Numbered from the stretch's first letter, positions 1 to 9,500 are shown. The stretch: 12,185 bases of DNA from Protofrankia sp963555915 (GCF_963555915.1 NZ_CAUVXL010000002.1:1-12185), one strand, 5' to 3'. Translations and numbers: made by a program. The notes: a model not told the origin generated them from the letters alone.

Positions 1-3000
1 TTCTGGCTCGGGATCTGGCCGGGGGTATGCCGGTCGGCGAGAACTGGAAGCAGCGCCTGTACCAGGAGCTACGGGATGCCGACGCGGTTGTCTGCATCGT
101 GACCGAAAGCTTCGTAGCGTCGAATTGGTGTGCCGCCGAAGTCGGCATTGCTGATTCGCGCGGTTGCCGTCTGCTGCCGCTGGCAGTCGAAGCAGGCGGT
201 AAACATCCTTTGATGGAAGATCTTCACTATATCAGGTACTACGAGGACCGGCAGGCTGCCCGTAAACAGCTCGCAGACAATCTGGGTGATATTGTTGCTG
301 GCGGGCGGACCACCTGGCGGGATGGAGACAATCCGTTCCCCGGCCTGCGTGCGTTCGGTTCTGACCTGGCCCAGATGTTCTTCGGCCGGTCCGGAGAGAC
401 CCGGGAACTCGCGAGTCTGCTGCGGGCAACCAGTCCGGACCGCAGCCTGCTGGCTGTGGTCGGGCCATCCGGATGCGGCAAGTCATCGCTGATGCGGGCG
501 GGGCTGCTCCCGTTATTCAAGAAGGATCCGGCCTGGCTGGTAGCAGACCGGTGGGTTCCCGGAGACGATCCGGTCTCCGGGTTGGCGCAGGCCCTCACTG
601 TGACGGCGAACAAGCTCAGGCTGGGCTGGTCAAAAGCCGACGTACGCGCCAAGCTCGACAATCCCAACCTGCTTGGGCTCAGGAGTTGCGCGGAAGAACT
701 GCTCGGCGCTCGGGACTACACTGCCGTGCAGTGGTTACTGATCGGCCTCGACCAGGCTGAGGAGCTGTTCACCCGTGCCCCGGCCCCCGAGCGGGCACAG
801 GTTGCTGCACTGCTGGACAAGGCGCTGGCCGGGCCGGTGCGATTGGTGGCGACACTGCGATCGGAATTCCTCGACGATCTGCGCACGCTACCGGAGCTGG
901 TTGATACCGACATACAGCCCTTTCTGCTGCGACCGCTGGCGCCCGGTATGCTGCCACTTGTCATCAAAGAGCCTGCGAAAAATGCCAGAATACAGGTGGA
1001 AGAGGAACTGCTGGTCCGCCTGTCCGCCGACGCCGAAAGCGGGGACGCGCTTCCCCTGCTCGCGTTCGCCCTTCACCAACTCGCCGACGGCCTCTCCCGT
1101 GGCGACACCATGACTGTTGAGAAGTACGACCGCATCGGCGGCGTAACCGGTGCTCTGACAAAGCATGCCGACGCCGCACTCGCTGCCGCGATGAAAGCCA
1201 GCGCATTGACTGAACCTGAGGTGTTGGCCGGCCTGGTCAGGCTGGTTACCATTGACGAGGCAGGGCGACGAGCACGACGGCAGGTCCGGCAGAGCGACCT
1301 CTCTGAAAGCCTGCGTCGGGCTTTTGAGGTTTTCGTTGACAGGCGGCTGCTCGTCGCCGATCATGGCGCCGCCGGAAATTGGTTCAGGGTAACACATGAG
1401 AAACTGCTGACCGAATGGCCCCCGCTGGATAAAGCTATCACGGAAAAAGAGGTGGCGCTGGGAGCCGCACGAGCGGTGGAGCAGGCTGCTGCCGAGTGGG
1501 AGAATGCCGATCAGAATTCCAGCTTCCTGTGGGACGCCAATCGGGTCAACGCCAACCTGACGATTCTCGGGTTACCCACCGTTGACGAACCGTCTACGTC
1601 GGACGAGGCGGTAGTCGCTGTCAACCCCACCGGACAGGCCTTTCTCGACGCTCATTACCGCTACTTTCAGAAAAGACGCGAAGAAGAGGAGGAGACGCAC
1701 CGAGAAAAGGAAGCGGCGGCACTGCGTATCCGGCGTCAGGAGCAGCAATACCGAAAGCAGAGAATCGGAATTCTCTCGGGCTTCCTCTTCGTTGCCATGG
1801 TCGCCGCCGGCGTCGCATTCTGGCAGGAGCGCAGCGCCCGCGACGCCCAGCATGGCGCTGAGCGGGCGCGGCGCTCCGCGATCGCCTTCAGTATGCTTGT
1901 CCAATCCACCGCCAGCAGAGAGAAAGATCCACGCGGTGCCTTCCGATTCGGCATCGCCGCCTACAATATCGACGAAAAGGGTCCGGAAACCCGGGAAAGT
2001 CTCGTGCAGCTCCTCGCGAGCTTCCCCTATCGCGGGATCACGGTCGCGCAGAACACCTCGGTGACCTCGGTGGCGTTCTCACCTGATAGTCATATTATAG
2101 CTACCGGCAGTAATGACAGGGGTGTCCGTCTGTGGGATGTCAGTAGCCCGGGTCAACCGCACCTCATCGGTGTACCTCTCACCGGCCATACGGGCATCGT
2201 GACGTCGGTGGCATTTTCGCCTGATGGTCGAACTCTTGCCAGTGGCAGTAATGACAACAGCGTCCGTTTGTGGGATGTCAGTAGCCCGGGTCAAGCCCAC
2301 CCTCTCGGTGAACCCCTCACCGGCAGCGACACCGTGACGTCGGTGGCGTTTTCTCCCGATGGCCATACTCTTGTCAGCGGAAGTTACGACTACAATAACC
2401 CCGTTCGCCTGTGGGATCTCACCACCCCAACCGCTCCCATACCTCTCGGCCCATTGCCCAGAGGTCACACGGGTANNNNNNNNNNNNNNNNNNNNNNNNN
2501 NNNNNNNNNNNNNNNNNNNNNNNNNNNNNNNNNNNNNNNNNNNNNNNNNNNNNNNNNNNNNNNNNNNNNNNNNNNNNNNNNNNNNNNNNNNNNNNNNNNN
2601 NNNNNNNNNNNNNNNNNNNNNNNNNNNNNNNNNNNNNNNNNNNNNNNNNNNNNNNNNNNNNNNNNNNNNNNNNNNNNNNNNNNNNNNNNNNNNNNNNNNN
2701 NNNNNNNNNNNNNNNNNNNNNNNNNNNNNNNNNNNNNNNNNNNNNNNNNNNNNNNNNNNNNNNNNNNNNNNNNNNNNNNNNNNNNNNNNNNNNNNNNNNN
2801 NNNNNNNNNNNNNNNNNNNNNNNNNNNNNNNNGTTTGTGGGATCTCAGTGACCCGGGCCAACAGCGCTTGGTGGATCCGCCTCTCGCCGGCGACACCGAT
2901 GTCGTGACCGCGGTGGCGTTCTCCCGGGACGGTCGGACTTTTGCCAGCGGCAGCAATGACAGCACTGTGCTCCTGTGGGATCTCACCAGCCCGAGCCAAC

Positions 3001-4130
3001 CACCCCACCCCGTCGGCCTATCTCCTAGCAGCCTGACCAGCACGTCTCCTGGCGACCTGACCAGCGCGGTGACGTCGGTGGCGTTCTCCCGGGACGGTCG
3101 GACTCTTGCCAGCGGCAGCAATGACAGCACTGTGCTCCTGTGGGATCCCACCAGCCCGAGCCAACCATCCCGGCCCGTCGGCCCACCTGCCACTGGCGGC
3201 ACCAGTGCGGTGACGGCTGTGGCGTTTTCGCCTGACGGCCATACGTTCGCCACCGGAAGTAACGACGACAACAATTCCGTCCGCCTGTGGGATCTCACCA
3301 GGCCGAGCCAACCATCCCGGCCCGTCGGCTCGCCGTTTACTGATCCCATCACTGGCCGTATCGGTGCGGTGACGTCGGTAGCGTTTTCGCCCGATGGCCA
3401 TACCCTCGCCGCCGGTACCAACGACAACGGTGTCCGCCTGTGGGATCTCACCACGCCGGCAGGTGTTCAGTCCATCGGCATTTCTCTCACCGGCCATACC
3501 GGCACGGTGACGTCGGTGGCGTTTTCGCCCGACGGCCATACGCTCGCCAGCGGAAGTTACGACAGTACCGTCCGTTTGTGGGATGTCAGCAGCCCGGGTC
3601 AGCCCCGCCCCGTCGGTTCGCCTCTCACCGGCCATACCGGCACGGTGACGTCGGTGGCGTTTTCGCCCGACGGCCGTACCCTCGCCAGCGGAAGCTACGA
3701 CGGCACCGTGCGCCTGTGGGATGTCAGCAGCCCGGACCGGCCTCGCCCCATCGGTCCGCCTCTCACCGGTCACACCGACATCGTGACGTCGGTGGCGTTC
3801 TCGTCCGACGGCCACATCCTTGCCAGTGGCAGCAATGACAAGACCGTTCGCCTGTGGGATCTCACGACCCCGACCGGTCCCCAGCCCCTCGGGATCCCGC
3901 TCAGGGGCCACGCCGGCACCGTGACGTCGGTGGCGTTCTCACCGGACGGCCACACCCTCGCCACCGGGAGCTATGATCGCACCATTCAAATCTGGGATGT
4001 CTCCGTCTTCGACACGCTGCGCACGAACGCGCTGCCGTGGGCATGCGCGTTTGCTGGAACCTCACTGGACCAGGAGACCTGGACTTTGTACACGCATGAT
4101 CTGCCCTATGCGGACACCTGCACCAGCTGA
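1..4130 (+). CDS. TIR - nSTAND1 NTPase - TM - WD40 repeat protein (5' partial, internal assembly gap)
   Basis: The frame is open from base 3, before the first ATG (27), and the residues ahead of it (LARDLAGG, then MPVGENW) already fit a TIR domain, so the true start lies left of the window. Counting M27 as residue 1: TIR rest ~1-78, with the pattern SNWCAAE placing E38 where NADase TIRs have their catalytic Glu; nSTAND1 P-loop NTPase ~101-480, Walker A GPSGCGKS at 146-153 and Walker B-like LLIGLDQAEELF around D242; a charged, probably coiled-coil stretch ~550-579; a membrane helix 580-599; a helical linker; then WD40 repeats from 679 to near the C-terminus. By family knowledge, such STAND proteins oligomerise on sensing a ligand through their C-terminal repeats and switch on the N-terminal effector, here probably NAD-cleaving. 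An antiphage or cell-death role is inference. Residues 817-935 fall in the N gap, whose length keeps the frame. Confidence is high for the architecture. Confidence 0.92.
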   Translation, partial: LARDLAGGMPVGENWKQRLYQELRDADAVVCIVTESFVASNWCAAEVGIADSRGCRLLPLAVEAGGKHPLMEDLHYIRYYEDRQAARKQLADNLGDIVAGGRTTWRDGDNPFPGLRAFGSDLAQMFFGRSGETRELASLLRATSPDRSLLAVVGPSGCGKSSLMRAGLLPLFKKDPAWLVADRWVPGDDPVSGLAQALTVTANKLRLGWSKADVRAKLDNPNLLGLRSCAEELLGARDYTAVQWLLIGLDQAEELFTRAPAPERAQVAALLDKALAGPVRLVATLRSEFLDDLRTLPELVDTDIQPFLLRPLAPGMLPLVIKEPAKNARIQVEEELLVRLSADAESGDALPLLAFALHQLADGLSRGDTMTVEKYDRIGGVTGALTKHADAALAAAMKASALTEPEVLAGLVRLVTIDEAGRRARRQVRQSDLSESLRRAFEVFVDRRLLVADHGAAGNWFRVTHEKLLTEWPPLDKAITEKEVALGAARAVEQAAAEWENADQNSSFLWDANRVNANLTILGLPTVDEPSTSDEAVVAVNPTGQAFLDAHYRYFQKRREEEEETHREKEAAALRIRRQEQQYRKQRIGILSGFLFVAMVAAGVAFWQERSARDAQHGAERARRSAIAFSMLVQSTASREKDPRGAFRFGIAAYNIDEKGPETRESLVQLLASFPYRGITVAQNTSVTSVAFSPDSHIIATGSNDRGVRLWDVSSPGQPHLIGVPLTGHTGIVTSVAFSPDGRTLASGSNDNSVRLWDVSSPGQAHPLGEPLTGSDTVTSVAFSPDGHTLVSGSYDYNNPVRLWDLTTPTAPIPLGPLPRGHTGXXXXXXXXXXXXXXXXXXXXXXXXXXXXXXXXXXXXXXXXXXXXXXXXXXXXXXXXXXXXXXXXXXXXXXXXXXXXXXXXXXXXXXXXXXXXXXXXXXXXXXXXXXXXXXXXXXXXXXXXLWDLSDPGQQRLVDPPLAGDTDVVTAVAFSRDGRTFASGSNDSTVLLWDLTSPSQPPHPVGLSPSSLTSTSPGDLTSAVTSVAFSRDGRTLASGSNDSTVLLWDPTSPSQPSRPVGPPATGGTSAVTAVAFSPDGHTFATGSNDDNNSVRLWDLTRPSQPSRPVGSPFTDPITGRIGAVTSVAFSPDGHTLAAGTNDNGVRLWDLTTPAGVQSIGISLTGHTGTVTSVAFSPDGHTLASGSYDSTVRLWDVSSPGQPRPVGSPLTGHTGTVTSVAFSPDGRTLASGSYDGTVRLWDVSSPDRPRPIGPPLTGHTDIVTSVAFSSDGHILASGSNDKTVRLWDLTTPTGPQPLGIPLRGHAGTVTSVAFSPDGHTLATGSYDRTIQIWDVSVFDTLRTNALPWACAFAGTSLDQETWTLYTHDLPYADTCTS
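2061..4010 (+). repeat. WD40-coding tandem repeat array, ~138-bp unit
   Basis: Each unit codes for about 46 residues with the core VTSVAFSPDGxTLASGS and then VRLWD. Core starts (GTG codon of VTSVAF) are visible at 2061, 2199, 2334, 2904, 3069, 3210, 3369, 3507, 3645, 3783 and 3921; the last five sit exactly 138 bp apart. Units at 2904 and 3210 have longer linkers. The N gap is the right length for three more cores, giving about 14. The units at 2904 and 3069 differ at only about 4 of their first ~98 bases, including silent sites, which points to recent duplication or gene conversion. Confidence 0.93.
2476..2832. other. Assembly gap (357 N) inside the WD40 array
   Basis: The run of N begins directly where the fourth VTSVAF core is expected and ends just before an LWD motif. 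Its 357 bases are 119 codons, so the frame is kept. With a 138-bp period, cores would fall near 2478, 2616 and 2754, and the next visible core is at 2904, so the length fits three cores with one slightly longer linker. The gap probably reflects near-identical repeats that short reads could not resolve; repeat number in the real genome may differ. Confidence 0.95.
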
Positions 4131-4168
4131 AGATCCGCATGGAAGGCAACCGCACATTTCGGTTAAAA

Positions 4169-4197
4169 TGGACAACTTTGCCACAGGCGCCTAGAAT
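4169..4197 (+). promoter_or_regulatory. Sigma70-like promoter for the kinase gene
   Basis: TGGACA (4169-4174) is followed, after exactly 17 bases, by TAGAAT (4192-4197); each hexamer differs from the consensus at one base. Transcription would start near 4204, giving a leader of about 127 bases before the GTG at 4331. It lies 39 bp past the stop of the WD40 gene, so the kinase can be transcribed on its own. Nothing else stands out in the 200-bp spacer 4131-4330; a weak AACCG/CGGTT stem (about 4148-4164) lacks a T-run and is not called a terminator. Confidence 0.7.
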
Positions 4198-4330
4198 CAC
4201 GGGGTCCGGATCATACGGCGAGCCGATGGGTACCGACCAGGTTTCCGACGGCTTTATGACCGGGATGCGGGTGGGGCCTGTGCGGTCGGGTAATCTCCGC
4301 ACGTGATCGGGGTCGGCGAGAGGGGATCGG

Positions 4331-6457
4331 GTGCTCGCGCCGCTTGCTGCTGACGATCCGCGTTCGGTCGGGCCGTACCGCCTGCACGGCCGTCTCGGTG
4401 AAGGCGGCATGGGCGTCGTCTACCAGGGCTTCGCCCCGGACGACACGCCGGTGGCAATCAAGTTCCCGCACCGTAACGTCGCCGCGGATCCTGAGTTCCG
4501 CGCGCGTTTTCGGCAGGAGGTCACGGCCGCCCGGCGGGTTCGTGGCACCTTCGTGGCCGAAGTGCTCGACGCGGATGTCGACGCCCCTCGTCCGTGGATG
4601 GCGACCGCATACGTGGACGGGGTGAGCCTGGCCGACGCCGTGCGCCGACGTGGCCGCCTGGACGGCAACGCGCTGATGAGCCTCGCCGTCGGGCTGGCCG
4701 AGGCCCTGGTCGTCATCCATGACGCCGGTGTGGTGCACCGCGACCTCAAACCCGGGAACATCATCATGGCATGGGACGGGCCGAAGGTCATCGACTTCGG
4801 TATCGCCCGGTTGTCCGACGCCACAGTGAACACGAAAACCGGCTTCAGCATCGGAACCATCGCGTGGATGGCACCCGAGCAGCTTTCCGGCGAGCGTGCC
4901 GGACCCGCCGCCGACATTTTCGCCTGGGCGACCTGCGTCGCGTACGCCGCGACCGGCCGGCATCCCTTTGCCGCCGAGACCCCGACCGCTTCGATGGCCA
5001 GGGTCCTCGGCGGTCCTCCCGATCTTGCTGGCATGCCGGTAGCGGTCGCTTCGGTGATCTCCAGGGCGCTGGCCAAGGCACCCGCCGAGCGCCCCACCGC
5101 GGCCGATGTGGTGACGGGTCTCACCGGCCACCACATCCACGGCATAACCGAATCCGAGCAGATCGCCACCCGTCTCGTCCGTGGTGGCGATGCCCCGCCG
5201 CCGGCAAACCCGTACGGGCCGCCGCAGCCCTCCGCCACCCGCAGGGAAGCTCCGTGGTTGGGCTGGCAGACCCCACCGCCACCAGGGGCGGGGGGCTACG
5301 CCGGACCCCCGAATACCGGATTTCCGTCCGCACCGTCCCCATCGGACTGGCAGCGGCCCGCCCAGGAGGAGCTGCGGACACCGCAGCCGCCTTTGCCAAC
5401 CGCATCCCGGGCTGCGCCGCCGGCCGCGCCCGACGTGCGCGGCATGCTCGACCCCCCGGGCCCACCTCAACAGGGCTGGTTCGGCCGCTCCGTGCCGATG
5501 GCGACGCCGGTTCTGGGCGTCCTGCTGGTGGCAGCTGTCCTGACGCTGATTCCCTCCGCGCTGCGGACGCCCGGACTCTACCGGAACCGTGATGTATGGG
5601 ATGTTTTCGGCGAATTCGGGATAGCGTTCCTGGCCTTGCCGGTGGCGCTCATCGCTTTGGTGGCCGCAAACCGGTGGGGTAGTGGGCGTGACTTCGCGAG
5701 CGGCTGCGTCGTCGGCCTGTCCGTGATGTCGCTGGCGGAACTCGGTTGGACCCGCGAGATCATTCATGAGCCACGCCGTGCAGGCTGGTGGATGATCATG
5801 ATAGGGGCTGCGGTTTCCATGACCGTCGTTCTCGCCTGGCGAGGCTGGACGGCTGGCTGGAGCTCCGGACGCTGGACGGCCTTTGTCGCGTTGGCGGTCG
5901 GGCTGGGCGTCGTCCTGTTCATCCCAGCCAATCCCCTCTGGAAGGCCTACGTCCTTTCCGACCAGCGGAGTCTGATCGGAACGCTCGTCATCGGAGGGAT
6001 GCTGCTTCTTGCCAGTCTGCTGGCGCCGTCCGGAGGCGCGACATTTCTCATCGCGGCGGTGGCGGCCGGTGTCTGCGCACTCGAGATGTTCCAGCCGAGA
6101 CTCATGATCTATGTGGTGGACAGCTTCGCCGTGGTGATCGGGCTGGTGGCACTCGGCCTGCTCTGTGATCGCCGGTCGGACCGTTTCTTCCTGTTCGCAG
6201 CGAGGGCCACCGTTGCGGTGGCGCTGCTGCGGCTCAAGGCGCCGTCTTTCATGATCCCAATTTCGCCGCGTCTTCTCGCGCCCCTTGGCGGAACCAACCT
6301 GAACCTGCCCGATGTTCATCTCGCCGCGTTCGCGGCGATCGCGGTACTTGCGCTGTTCGGCGCCCGTGCCCGCGGCCCGATGCTGCCGATGCCGGGGCCG
6401 TGGCAACCGCCGCCTTCCGCGCTCCCGCCGTACCGGGTCAACGGGCCGTACGGCTGA
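4331..6457 (+). CDS. Membrane-bound Ser/Thr protein kinase (PknB type) with polytopic C-terminus
   Basis: This 708-aa protein starts at GTG 4331, five bases after a GAGAGGGG ribosome binding site. Residues ~13-265 form a complete Hanks-type kinase: Gly-rich loop GEGGMGVVY 23-31, VAIK with K44, catalytic HRDLKPGN with D138 and N143, DFG D155-G157, and APE ending at E183, so it should be active on Ser/Thr. A Pro/Gly-rich linker (~285-385) follows, then about ten hydrophobic segments from ~390 to ~700, for example LGVLLVAAVLTLI and LIGTLVIGGMLLLASLL. The kinase domain would be cytoplasmic. Typical PknB kinases have one membrane helix and extracellular PASTA domains; here the C-terminus is an integral membrane domain of a family I do not recognise. 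It has its own promoter and is convergent with the BTAD regulator gene. Phosphorylation of that regulator or of secretion components is possible but only inferred from position. Confidence 0.96.
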   Translation: MLAPLAADDPRSVGPYRLHGRLGEGGMGVVYQGFAPDDTPVAIKFPHRNVAADPEFRARFRQEVTAARRVRGTFVAEVLDADVDAPRPWMATAYVDGVSLADAVRRRGRLDGNALMSLAVGLAEALVVIHDAGVVHRDLKPGNIIMAWDGPKVIDFGIARLSDATVNTKTGFSIGTIAWMAPEQLSGERAGPAADIFAWATCVAYAATGRHPFAAETPTASMARVLGGPPDLAGMPVAVASVISRALAKAPAERPTAADVVTGLTGHHIHGITESEQIATRLVRGGDAPPPANPYGPPQPSATRREAPWLGWQTPPPPGAGGYAGPPNTGFPSAPSPSDWQRPAQEELRTPQPPLPTASRAAPPAAPDVRGMLDPPGPPQQGWFGRSVPMATPVLGVLLVAAVLTLIPSALRTPGLYRNRDVWDVFGEFGIAFLALPVALIALVAANRWGSGRDFASGCVVGLSVMSLAELGWTREIIHEPRRAGWWMIMIGAAVSMTVVLAWRGWTAGWSSGRWTAFVALAVGLGVVLFIPANPLWKAYVLSDQRSLIGTLVIGGMLLLASLLAPSGGATFLIAAVAAGVCALEMFQPRLMIYVVDSFAVVIGLVALGLLCDRRSDRFFLFAARATVAVALLRLKAPSFMIPISPRLLAPLGGTNLNLPDVHLAAFAAIAVLALFGARARGPMLPMPGPWQPPPSALPPYRVNGPYG

Positions 6458-6471
6458 TCCTCTACGGCCCG

Positions 6472-6487
6472 CGGACCCCGGGGTCCG
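6472..6487. terminator. Perfect palindrome between convergent genes, possible bidirectional terminator
   Basis: CGGACCCCGGGGTCCG is a perfect 16-bp palindrome lying 15 bp after the kinase stop and about 20 bp beyond the stop of the minus-strand BTAD gene. As a hairpin it would give six G/C-rich pairs around a four-base loop on either strand. There is no T-run, which is common for actinobacterial terminators, so the call rests on position and symmetry only. Confidence 0.4.
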
Positions 6488-6519
6488 GCTATCGGTGGCG
6501 CCCCGGTTATCGGCGGCGC
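6485..6519. repeat. Imperfect 18-bp tandem repeat over the BTAD gene stop codon
   Basis: CCGGCTATCGGTGGCGC (6485-6501) and CCGGTTATCGGCGGCGC (6503-6519) match at 15 of 17 bases. On the minus strand the second unit holds the TAA stop of the regulator gene; the first would give a TAG in the same frame 18 bases further on. It looks like a small local duplication of the gene end. Confidence 0.6.
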
Positions 6520-9500
6520 AATCCCGACAGCAGTTCCCGTACCAGCGCCTCTGTCTCGGCCTGAGCCTTCAGACCGCTTCGCGGTGGCGCGATCACCCGG
6601 TACGTCTCGCCGATCACGGCTTCCAGCGCCTTGCGGTCGCGCCGGGCGGCAACCGTACGCAACAGGTCTCGCCACAGGACCTCGGCCGTCGGTACGGCGC
6701 GCAGGCCGGTCCGGCATGCCGCAACGGCGGTCACGGTATCGCCATAGCCGAGCGTGAGTTGGGCAAGCCGGTGGGCAACATCCACAACTGTGGTCGCTAT
6801 GGACGTTCTGATCGGGCTCGAGGCCAGCCAGTCGTAGCGGTGATCGGGTAGGTTCGTCCACAGCGGCCCGGTGACCAGTCGTAACGCGGTGATGAGGTCC
6901 TCTTCGGCATCGGTGTTGGCATCCGGCCACCCGGACCGGTGGGTGTAGGCGATGAACAGGTCCCAGTCACACCGGACATCGTCCGCGAGCCGCCAGCATC
7001 CGTCGTCGCTGATGGTGATGCGCGGACCGCCGCCGCTGGCTGGCCCGAGCCAGGCGCGGGCGTCGTCGAGTGCCGCCGCCACCACCTCGCCGGACGCTCC
7101 GTGTGGCCAGATCGCCGTCTTGAGGTCGCTGGTGGGTATCCCGTTGCGATGCAGGGCGAGATAGACCACCAATTCGGTCAACAGGTCCCTGCGATCGGGC
7201 GCCAACGGACCGGGAGCGTCGATGGTGATGGTCCCCAGAACGCGGATCTCGGCGTCGTTCGGCCGGTACAGGTCCACTGTCACCAGCGGTGGCGTTTCTG
7301 CCGCGCGGGGCTGGGCTTCTTCGCGTGGGGGTTCTTTGCGTGGGGGTTCTTCGCGCGGGAGTGGCTCGCGCTGGGTTTCTTCGTGTGGAGATTCCTCGCC
7401 GGGGGGAGGTACCGGCGGTGGGCGCCGGGCCGCAGCCTCCCTCGGGGAGAGGCCCGGTACGGCGGTAGCCGCCAGTGCTGTGGCCAGAGGCGCTGTGGCC
7501 AGCGGCGCCGCAGGCGGCAGCACCATCGGGGGAGCTTCAGCGCGTGCGGCGGGCGCTGCCCGGACCGGAAAGGAACGCGGCGGCGGGAGCGCTGGCAGCC
7601 CTCCGGTCGGGATCGTCTGGGACCCCGCGGACCCCGCGGGCCGGACACCGAGCGGATGTGATGGGCTCGGCGTTACCGGCCGCTCACCGGGGGGCAGCGG
7701 GGGCATCGGGGGCCTGGGCCGTGGGGCCGTGAGTGGCGCGCGTGGCGGTGGCGGAGGTGGGGGAGGTAGCGGTGGGATGGGCGGTACCGCTGGATGTCTG
7801 CGACCGTCGGGCGCTCGACGAGACACGGCCGGCAGCTCGGGGACCGGCGGGCTCACTCGCGGCGGAATGTCTGGAACCCACGGGACGGGCGCCGGTACTC
7901 CTCCCTGAGCAGGAGCAGGAGCAGGAGCCAGCGCGACGGCTGCTGAATCCCGGACCGTAAACCTGACCATCTCGGTGCCCGGCCGACCTGCACCCAGCGC
8001 GTTCGTCGCAGAGATCCACGCCTGGGTCTGGCCCGAGGCGTCCGTCTGGCCCGGACCCGCTGGCAGCGCGGGTGGCGTGGGGCTTCGGGTTGTCCAGGTC
8101 GCTGGATCGGCGTCGGTCCCTCGGAACATCTCAACGATGGCCGAGTACTCGTCCGCCGGCAGCGTCAGAGCGTTGACGTCGAACCCGAGAACGCCGAGGG
8201 ACAGCCTGCCATCGGTGCTGACCGTGAAGCGCCAGCGAGCAGCACTTGTGTCGCCCACCGCGATCACGCCGACACCCCGGGTGCGTCCTGTGGCGAGGAC
8301 CGACAGCCGCGCGACCTCGTCGTCGGATGGAGGCGCAGCGAGCACCAGCAGGTCCGGCGCCCACAGTGCCTGGGTCCGCGCAGCCTGCCGGCCTCGCAGC
8401 GCAGCGCCGAAGGTGGTGTTCGGATCGTTCTCATCGCCGGCCGTGGTGGCGCGTCGTGACTCACGATCAGTTAGTTCGTTCAGAACCTCGCCGAGGCTGG
8501 TACCGGTCCGCAACCGGTTCGGGGCGATCGGCGTGGGGTCGCCGGGAAAACCGATCATGTGGACGCGCAGCTCATCCGACCACAGGTTCGTGGCAAGTTC
8601 CACCGCGATGGACACGGCTACCTTGCGGGCCACGGCCACATCCCCGCCCAGGCTGATGATTCCCGGGGCACCCTCGACGTCTACGAGAATCTGGGAGCCA
8701 TGGTCATCTGTGCCGACCGTGGCGAGGCCCGGGTACGGGGCGGGTGTGCTCGCCGGAATCCCGGCACCGACACCGGTGGGCAGGCCGTCGGGTGTGTCGG
8801 TGATCCGGTCAATGAGCCAGTGACCCGGCGCCTGGCCAACCCGCCATGGTGCCGGCGGCTCGTCGGCTTCGGCTGGCGCGATGTGAAGCAGCAGTGTGGA
8901 GTCGGTGAGAGTGGCCGCGTAGACCGACGGCAGGGTGCGGCCGGCCGTGGTCAGCTCCGCGGAAAGTACCCGTAACGCCTGGTCGACAAACCGGGCCGCC
9001 CCGACATCTGCGGCAAGGCGGAGGGCGGTCTCGATGTTCTCGATCGGATCATCCGTGCTGGCCCTTGTTCGCCGCCCGGCCAGGGCTACCACCACTCCCG
9101 CCGCCAGCAGTGCGGACCCGGCGACGCCCCGCAAGGGCGTGACGGCACTCGCGGCAGCGACGATCGCGCCATCGACGTTCGTGGCCGCCGTCATGACGCC
9201 GTCCCCGACCGGCCGGTCACCGGCCGTGCCACGAGCCTCAGGTCGAACAGCCTCAGGCCGAACAGCCGAAGCCGTGATGGCGGGATGCAGCCCGGGCGCG
9301 TCCGCGCCGGGTGTGAGCAGGATGGCGGTGCCGGAGAACAACAGGGTGGCGGCGACGAGACGGTGTGCCAGCGTCTGCGAACCGCCGCCGAGTGGGATCC
9401 GTGGCGGGCGGTCGCAGCCTCGCCGTCCGGACCGCCACTCGGCGATGACGCAGATGACGAAGTGCGCCCACGCTAGCCACACCACGCCCGACAGGATCAC

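Noticed and set aside
2079..3911. Long minus-strand frames opposite the WD40 array
   Set aside because: They are repetitive shadows of the 138-bp repeat, have no start signals, and the plus strand codes for clear WD40 units.
4211..6406. Long open frame (731 codons) on the minus strand opposite the kinase gene
   Set aside because: It is fully antisense to a kinase with all catalytic motifs, its product is low-complexity Arg/Gly/His-rich sequence, and such frames are usual opposite high-GC genes.
6939..7908. Gly/Arg-rich plus-strand frames opposite the BTAD regulator
   Set aside because: They are the complement of the proline-rich linker (poly-Pro becomes poly-Gly) and carry no recognisable domain or start signal.
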